Shown one piece after another: positions 5,305-8,628 of a DNA stretch of 8,628 nt (position 1 is the first letter of the stretch; the number at the start of each line of letters is the position of its first letter). The position numbers were made by a program, and so were the translations under genes. Location: NCBI GenBank assembly GCA_964415045.1, contig CAYPZL010000213.1, positions 1-8,628 of the forward strand, given 5' to 3'. Under the pieces are notes generated by a model. The model was not told the DNA's origin. It saw nothing but the letters and a program-made list of their open reading frames with translations, and made no database searches. Source of the DNA: CAYPZL01 sp964415045 (lineage in GTDB: Bacteria; Planctomycetota; Phycisphaerae; Sedimentisphaerales; Anaerobacaceae).

Positions 5305-5352
5305 AAAATACGTAGTTTCCCCGATTGTCCGATCGTCGGGCAAGCCTATACT
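5305..5352 (+). promoter_or_regulatory. TACGTA-box promoter, copy 3 (regulator gene)
   Basis: AAAATACGTAGTTTCCCC begins at 5305, with TACGTA at 5309-5314. Ten bp later comes TTGTCC (5325-5330), then TATACT (5347-5352) after 16 bp. It matches copy 2 at 21 of 27 positions and is the most diverged copy, mostly in the -35, where a weak hexamer suggests dependence on an activator. It drives the LuxR-type gene at 5446, so autoregulation is possible. Confidence 0.7.
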
Positions 5353-5403
5353 TGCTTTGTGCGGATGCAAGGGGAACTGCAACTCGCAGGGCAACTACGG
5401 AAG

Positions 5404-5426
5404 GGAGCCGATTGTCGGACGGCTCC
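5404..5426 (+). promoter_or_regulatory. Leader hairpin before the LuxR-type gene
   Basis: GGAGCCG (5404-5410) and CGGCTCC (5420-5426) form a perfect 7-bp stem around a 9-nt loop. It lies in the leader, 7 nt before the GAGG ribosome site (5434-5437). Its function is unknown. Confidence 0.4.
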
Positions 5427-5445
5427 GAAGCACGAGGATGCCAGG

Positions 5446-5745
5446 ATGGCAGTGGCGGCAGACACAGAACTGATCTCCGAGCAGGAATGGACCTTGTTGC
5501 AGCACCACCTTGGGCTCTCGCCCCGACAGGCCCAGATCGTCAGAGAGATCATGCACGCCAAATCAGACAAACAAATTGCCCGCGACCTGGATATCGCACT
5601 GCCGACGGTGCGCACGCACATGGGCCGGTTGTTTCGCAAGTTCGACTTGAACGATCGGACCGAATTGGTCGTACATATATTTATGTCCCTACGGGAGTAC
5701 TCCAGGAGAAGCAACAGATCCCTCTCGAAGGGGGCGGTCGCGTGA
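5446..5745 (+). CDS. Stand-alone LuxR/GerE-type helix-turn-helix regulator
   Basis: The protein is 99 aa and almost entirely one LuxR C-terminal DNA-binding domain (about residues 22-80): LGLSPRQAQIVREIMHAKSD, KQIARDLDIALPTVRTHM, GRLFRKFDLNDRTELVVHIF. TVRTHMGRLFRKF holds the recognition helix. The receiver or autoinducer-binding domain usual in larger family members is absent, so any signal must come through a partner or through expression level. The frame is open from 5263, upstream of its own promoter, so ATG 5446 (GAGG 8 nt before it) is the start. It is followed at once by the 96-aa unknown gene, probably in one operon. TACGTA boxes at its own promoter and two neighbouring ones make it the natural candidate to bind them; that is inference. 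Confidence 0.85.
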   Translation: MAVAADTELISEQEWTLLQHHLGLSPRQAQIVREIMHAKSDKQIARDLDIALPTVRTHMGRLFRKFDLNDRTELVVHIFMSLREYSRRSNRSLSKGAVA

Positions 5746-5768
5746 ATCTTCGCCACGGGGGGCATACC

Positions 5769-6059
5769 ATGAACGGGCAGCAGAGCAAAGAACCGCAGGC
5801 GCCCAGGCCCGAATCCTTCAGTGTGGAACGGTTTCTGGAAACGACCTTCGACAAGCTTCCGGCCGACAGCAAGGTCCTCATCGCTCTCTTCGGCGCCCTC
5901 AACAGCGCTTCCGGCCTGGCCAAGGGGCTCGATCTGTCGGACAAGGTCTGGAAGAAGGTGCGTTTCAACGGGTCGGGTCCCCTGATCGGCCAGTCGGAGG
6001 AAGTCAACTGGCTCAAGGGAGTCTGCGACGGCATCCTGCTCATCGCCGACTATTCCTGA
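5769..6059 (+). CDS. 96-aa protein of unknown function, co-transcribed with the LuxR-type regulator
   Basis: It starts 23 bp after the regulator stop, with GGGGGG about 7 nt before ATG 5769. An in-frame GTG at 5742 overlaps the regulator stop (GTGA) and would add nine residues and couple translation. The protein has a polar, proline-rich N-terminus (MNGQQSKEPQAPRPESF), a predicted helix VERFLETTFDKLPADSKVLI, a mildly hydrophobic stretch (VLIALFGALNSASGLAKG) and a charged middle (DLSDKVWKKVRF), ending GVCDGILLIADYS. There is no signal peptide or clear transmembrane segment and no family I recognise. Its tight linkage to a regulator without a sensor domain makes it a candidate partner or modulator. 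Confidence 0.7.
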   Translation: MNGQQSKEPQAPRPESFSVERFLETTFDKLPADSKVLIALFGALNSASGLAKGLDLSDKVWKKVRFNGSGPLIGQSEEVNWLKGVCDGILLIADYS

Positions 6060-6243
6060 CGCGACGGGCGCGTTCGCAGCGTTTTTCCGCTACGTGGTCT
6101 CACACAACGTCCGAAAACCTGGCTCAGGCGAATCGTTCCGCGTCTCTCCTGCTGGAAAAGTGCCGCCTTTGCAGCGGTGGAAATGGCCGCTACCGCCGCC
6201 TTCGTCTTCGGCTGAGGTGATAGGCTCAAGGTGGCGGGGCTAC
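6060..6243. other. Intergenic region without recognised gene
   Basis: Between the 96-aa gene and the next promoter I see no convincing coding sequence, RNA gene or long repeat. GTTTTT at about 6080-6085 is not preceded by a clear stem. Confidence 0.5.
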
Positions 6244-6272
6244 TTGCCCGAAACATCATAAACCTGTACAAT
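6244..6272 (+). promoter_or_regulatory. Promoter of the lipid kinase gene
   Basis: TTGCCC (6244-6249), a 17-bp spacer and TACAAT (6267-6272) put the transcript start near 6279 and give a leader of about 100 nt. There is no TACGTA box. The leader shows no strong hairpin. Confidence 0.5.
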
Positions 6273-6379
6273 AACTGGGGAGATCCCTTATCGGATGGCC
6301 GCGATGCGCCCGAAGAGAAGCACCAGCGGCTCTTTGGCGCAGCTCGACGAACGCGGCCGCAGTTGGAGTCGCAAGTCCA

Positions 6380-7249
6380 GTGAGATTTGGCATTATAGCA
6401 AATCCTACGGCCGGGACGACCAGCGTGAGCCACAAGGCCCGCGTCTTGCAGCCCGTGAAAGAGATCCTGGGCGACGATTGTACCATCGGCGGCCTGGATA
6501 CCCAGTCCAGAGACGAATTCACCCAGTGCGCCGTGGACCTGGCCCGAAGAGTGGAGGTCCTGATCGTGGCCGGCGGCGACGGGACCGCTTCCGACGTTAT
6601 TAACGCGGTGGGTACCGATATGATCTTCTCGTATCTGCCCGTCGGATCGGGCTGCGCCCTGCGGTATGCCCTGGACTTGCCGCCCCAGTTGACGCGAGCG
6701 GCCAAAAAGATCAAAGAAGGCAAGCTCCACTTCCTCGACCTGATCCTCTGCGACGGCGCCCGCAAGGCGTTCATGGCCAGCGTCGGGCTGGAAGGCGACA
6801 TTCTCAACCGCCGGGAGTCGCTGCGCGAAGACGGGATCAAAGGCCCGCAGGCGTATGCCATGGCCACCTTCGGCTCGTTCTTTGCGGACCTCGAGAGAAC
6901 GAACATGTCGATTCTGATCGACGGGGAAGAGCTGGACGTATCCGACGTGGTCACTACGATCGTCACGAAGATTCCCTACTACGGCTACAACATGAAGGTC
7001 GTTCCGAACGCGGTCTTCGATGACGGCTACCTGCATCTGCTCGCCGTCAACTCGGGCTGGGGCGAAATCGTCCAGAACGTCGCCAACGCCTTCCTCAACG
7101 AGAACAAACTCGGCATTTACAGAAAGGCCCGCGAGATCCGTATCGTCGTTCAGCAGGAGCGGTACGCCCAGGTCGACGGCAACATCTATCGCCGGGACAC
7201 CTCGTTTCACTACGAGGTACTGCCGCACGATCTGAAGATCTGGTGCTGA
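6380..7249 (+). CDS. Diacylglycerol kinase catalytic-domain (YegS/BmrU-like) lipid kinase
   Basis: The 289-aa protein starts with GTG at 6380, the only start that keeps the conserved first strand RFGIIANPTAG; GGAG lies 11 nt upstream. It has the DAGK/NAD-kinase-like fold: nucleotide loop AGGDGTASDVINAV (GGDGT at 65-69), LPVGSGCALRYALDLP (86-101), YYGYNMKVVPNAVFDDGYLH (200-219) and the C-terminal beta-sandwich ending QVDGN then FHYEVLPHDLKIW. Family members phosphorylate diacylglycerol or related lipids at the membrane with ATP and Mg. Two sites depart from the usual pattern: GTGND-F is GSGCA-L here, and the DGE that often follows the last strand is DGN. The substrate may therefore differ. It has its own promoter and converges with the methyltransferase gene. 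Confidence 0.88.
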   Translation: MRFGIIANPTAGTTSVSHKARVLQPVKEILGDDCTIGGLDTQSRDEFTQCAVDLARRVEVLIVAGGDGTASDVINAVGTDMIFSYLPVGSGCALRYALDLPPQLTRAAKKIKEGKLHFLDLILCDGARKAFMASVGLEGDILNRRESLREDGIKGPQAYAMATFGSFFADLERTNMSILIDGEELDVSDVVTTIVTKIPYYGYNMKVVPNAVFDDGYLHLLAVNSGWGEIVQNVANAFLNENKLGIYRKAREIRIVVQQERYAQVDGNIYRRDTSFHYEVLPHDLKIWC

Positions 7250-7324
7250 CGCTTCCCCGCCCGTGCTTCGGCTGTAACCTGCCGTCTCATACGGATTGGC
7301 AAAGACTCTGAGGCGATAGGACTC

Positions 7325-7355
7325 TGTCATCCTGAGCCGCAGGCGAGGGATCTGG
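7325..7355 (+). repeat. Single arm of a dispersed TCATCCTGAG repeat
   Basis: TGTCATCCTGAGC.GCAGGCGAGGGATCTGG lies in the 150-bp gap between the convergent kinase and methyltransferase genes. It resembles the arms of the palindrome at 8410-8516 and the widespread TGTCATCCTGAGCGAAGCGAAGGATCT type of intergenic repeat. No second arm is visible here. Confidence 0.5.
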
Positions 7356-7399
7356 CCTGCGAATGAGGAGTTTGTTCCATGCGCGGCCCGGATTCCGTC

Positions 7400-8251
7400 T
7401 CACTTCTCGGGTTTCCGCACGTCGCCGGTCATGGGCACGAAGCGCACCGGCATGAGGTTTTTCTTGTGGAGCTTGCCGCGCTCGTCTTTGCTCAGAAGAA
7501 TCAGGTACTGAAATCCGGACTCGTTTTCGACGGGCAGGATCATCCGTCCGCCCGTTTTCAACTGCCGGATCAGGGCCGGCGGTATCCGCACGGCGGCGGC
7601 CGTGCCGATGATCGCATCGAACGGCGCCTTCTCCGGCCAGCCGTAAAACCCGTCGCCCGCCTTGACGAAGACGTTCCCGTACCCAAGCTTCTTGAGCCGC
7701 CTGGCGGCCGACTTGGCCAGCGATTCGACGATTTCGATGCTGTACACCTCCCGGGCGATCTCGCCGCACACAGCCGCCTGGTAGCCGGACCCGGTCCCGA
7801 TCTCCAGCACCCGCGAGTTCGGGTCGAGCTTCAGGGCCTCCGTCATGAAGGCCACGATGTAAGGCTGGCTGATCGTCTGACCCTTGCCGATCGACCAAGG
7901 CGTGTCCAGGTAGGCGTATCGCTGATCGCCCGGACGCATGAACGCGTGTCGAGGCACGGTCCGCATGGCCTTCAGCACGTTCGGATCGCGTACCTGCCTC
8001 CATTCGATCTGCCGCGTTACCATGCGCTTGCGCTCTTCGACCCGTTCTGCGAACGCGGGATGGCTGTGGTCCGGCCGCGTCGCTTCGTTCGCGTCCTTGA
8101 CGGCTTCTGCGGCCTCCGGCCCATCCGAGGCCAGGGCCGGCCGCTCGCGCATCGCGGTGTCGCCCAGACTGAGGCAGACAAACAAGAAAAGGATGCGAAG
8201 TGCCCATAAATGCCAGTGCCGACCGCTACGCGTTTCTCGTTCAGCAGCCAT
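7400..8251 (-). CDS. pcm: Protein-L-isoaspartate O-methyltransferase with N-terminal export/membrane segment
   Basis: The 283-aa protein uses S-adenosylmethionine to methylate isoaspartyl residues and so starts repair of aged proteins. Conserved parts are MVTRQIEWRQVRDPNVLKAM (77-96), RHAFMRP, GKGQTISQPYIVAFMTEAL (122-140), SAM-binding motif I VLEIGTGSGYQAA (148-160), GDGFYGWPEKAPFDAI (199-214), LKTGGRMILPV and the C-terminal PVRFVPMTG. The typical enzyme is about 200-220 aa and cytoplasmic. This one has some 75 extra residues at the start, with a hydrophobic segment LWALRILFLFVCLSLG (15-30) that looks like an uncleaved anchor or signal, then a charged linker, so it probably acts outside the cytoplasm. 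The frame opens at 8362, but ATG 8251 has GGGGGA about 7 nt upstream and starts just before the hydrophobic segment. Confidence 0.93.
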   Translation of the reverse strand: MAAERETRSGRHWHLWALRILFLFVCLSLGDTAMRERPALASDGPEAAEAVKDANEATRPDHSHPAFAERVEERKRMVTRQIEWRQVRDPNVLKAMRTVPRHAFMRPGDQRYAYLDTPWSIGKGQTISQPYIVAFMTEALKLDPNSRVLEIGTGSGYQAAVCGEIAREVYSIEIVESLAKSAARRLKKLGYGNVFVKAGDGFYGWPEKAPFDAIIGTAAAVRIPPALIRQLKTGGRMILPVENESGFQYLILLSKDERGKLHKKNLMPVRFVPMTGDVRKPEK

Positions 8252-8302
8252 ATCAAATCCCCCGGCAACCCCTCGCCTACGCAAATCATCCCTTGACTTT
8301 TG

Positions 8303-8308
8303 ATTGTA
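8303..8308 (-). promoter_or_regulatory. Candidate -10 element for the methyltransferase gene
   Basis: On the minus strand TACAAT lies about 50 bp before the start codon. The -35 at 17 bp (GTGCAT) is poor, and TTGCCC is only 12 bp away, so only the -10 is offered, at low confidence. Confidence 0.3.
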
Positions 8309-8409
8309 CCAGCGACGCGAGGGCAATGCACGAAAAAAGGCGCTGTCCGGCATAATCGGCAAGCACGCGAGCGAGGGATTTCAGTGCTCTGTCGCTTGCC
8401 ATACGATGA

Positions 8410-8516
8410 TTGTTATCCTGAGCGGAAGTCAAAGGTCCGGCCACCGGGCGTCTCTTCTGACGCGATGCCGACTTGTCTTTCTCAGCCCGGATGCTTCACT
8501 TCGTTCAGCATGACAA
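8410..8516. repeat. 107-bp palindromic intergenic repeat (TCATCCTGAG type)
   Basis: The left arm (8410-8440) starts TTGTTATCCTGAGCGGAAGT and ends TCCGG. The right arm (8487-8516), inverted, starts TTGTCATGCTGAACGAAGTG and ends TCCGG. They pair at roughly three quarters of positions with one gap. It lies between the methyltransferase start and the end of the next minus-strand gene. Such TCATCCTGAGCGAAG / CTTCGTTCAGCATGACA palindromes are dispersed in many bacterial genomes and behave like small mobile or REP-like elements. Confidence 0.65.
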
Positions 8517-8541
8517 GCTTCTAATGAGTTGAGACAGGGCA

Positions 8542-8628
8542 TTAGGGGTTTGCGGCGCCGGGCGATGGTGTTACGGCCTTCCAGTTGGCCGGGTCGTTTC
8601 CGGGGTGGGGGTCGTCGGTGTGGAGGCG
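8542..8628 (-). CDS. C-terminal end of a lamin-tail-domain-like protein (partial)
   Basis: The final 28 codons of a minus-strand gene entering from the right edge read RLHTDDPHPGNDPANWKAV then TPSPGAANP and TAA (8542-8544). GNDPANW followed by a (S/T)PTPG ending is the characteristic last strand of lamin-tail domains in planctomycete secreted proteins, including CotH-kinase and large surface proteins. The protein body is outside the window, so its overall function is unknown. Codon use and third-position GC agree with the other genes. Confidence 0.65.
   Translation of the reverse strand, partial: RLHTDDPHPGNDPANWKAVTPSPGAANP

Noticed and set aside
6050..7330. Minus-strand open frame of 426 codons
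   Set aside because: It is antisense to the lipid kinase and lacks motifs or a ribosome site.
7379..8209. Plus-strand open frame of 276 codons and a second minus frame (7287-8207)
   Set aside because: Both are shadows of the methyltransferase, which has clear SAM-binding motifs.
8557..8590. GGCGATGGTGTT resembling the start of a fluoride riboswitch
   Set aside because: It lies inside the coding sequence of the lamin-tail C-terminus on the other strand, and the rest of the riboswitch consensus is absent.

Overview
The window looks like a chromosomal accessory stretch from a Planctomycetota bacterium, most likely of the class Phycisphaerae. This is an inference from gene content: a DUF1080 (3-keto-disaccharide hydrolase-like) exported protein, the tail of an H-X9-DG type pseudopilin, a PEP-CTERM-like sorting tail, the N-terminus of a DNRLRE-type exported protein, a short stand-alone LuxR-type regulator and the end of a lamin-tail-domain protein. 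No rRNA, tRNA or CRISPR array was found.

Layout. Positions 1-390 hold two hairpins, a cluster of short GGAATACTAGGG repeats and the 5' half of a REP-associated (Y1/HUH) transposase. That gene is cut off at 391 by a complete IS30-family element (391-1749, 26-bp terminal inverted repeats, transposase on the minus strand). The rest of the Y1 gene is not on the far side, so the insertion came with a deletion. A DUF1080 gene (1888-2904) follows, with its promoter only 12 bp from the IS end. Positions 2905-3300 are a gene graveyard: a pseudopilin C-terminus and, after a frameshift, a PEP-CTERM-like tail. A small exported protein with a cadherin/Ig-like repeat (3474-3923) follows, with a near-consensus promoter.

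The most interesting part is 4057-6059. Three promoters carry the same 27-bp block: an AAATACGTATTT palindrome (TACGTA core), a C-rich linker and the -35 element, with exactly 10 bp between TACGTA and the -35 each time. They drive (1) a gene with a strong Shine-Dalgarno site, a structured leader of about 130 nt and a coding region that now looks truncated, (2) a frameshifted DNRLRE-type exported protein, and (3) the 99-aa LuxR-type regulator followed by a 96-aa protein of unknown function. This suggests a small regulon of surface or exported proteins, possibly controlled by the regulator encoded in it. In the leader of gene 1, a 10-bp stem would enclose the ribosome-binding site and start codon in its loop and competes with an upstream 4-bp stem.

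The right third is more ordinary: a diacylglycerol-kinase-family lipid kinase (6380-7249, plus strand) converging with a protein-L-isoaspartate O-methyltransferase (7400-8251, minus strand) that carries an N-terminal export or membrane segment. Dispersed repeats of the TCATCCTGAG type lie on both sides of the methyltransferase gene. The final 87 bases are the C-terminus of a minus-strand lamin-tail-domain-like protein running off the window.
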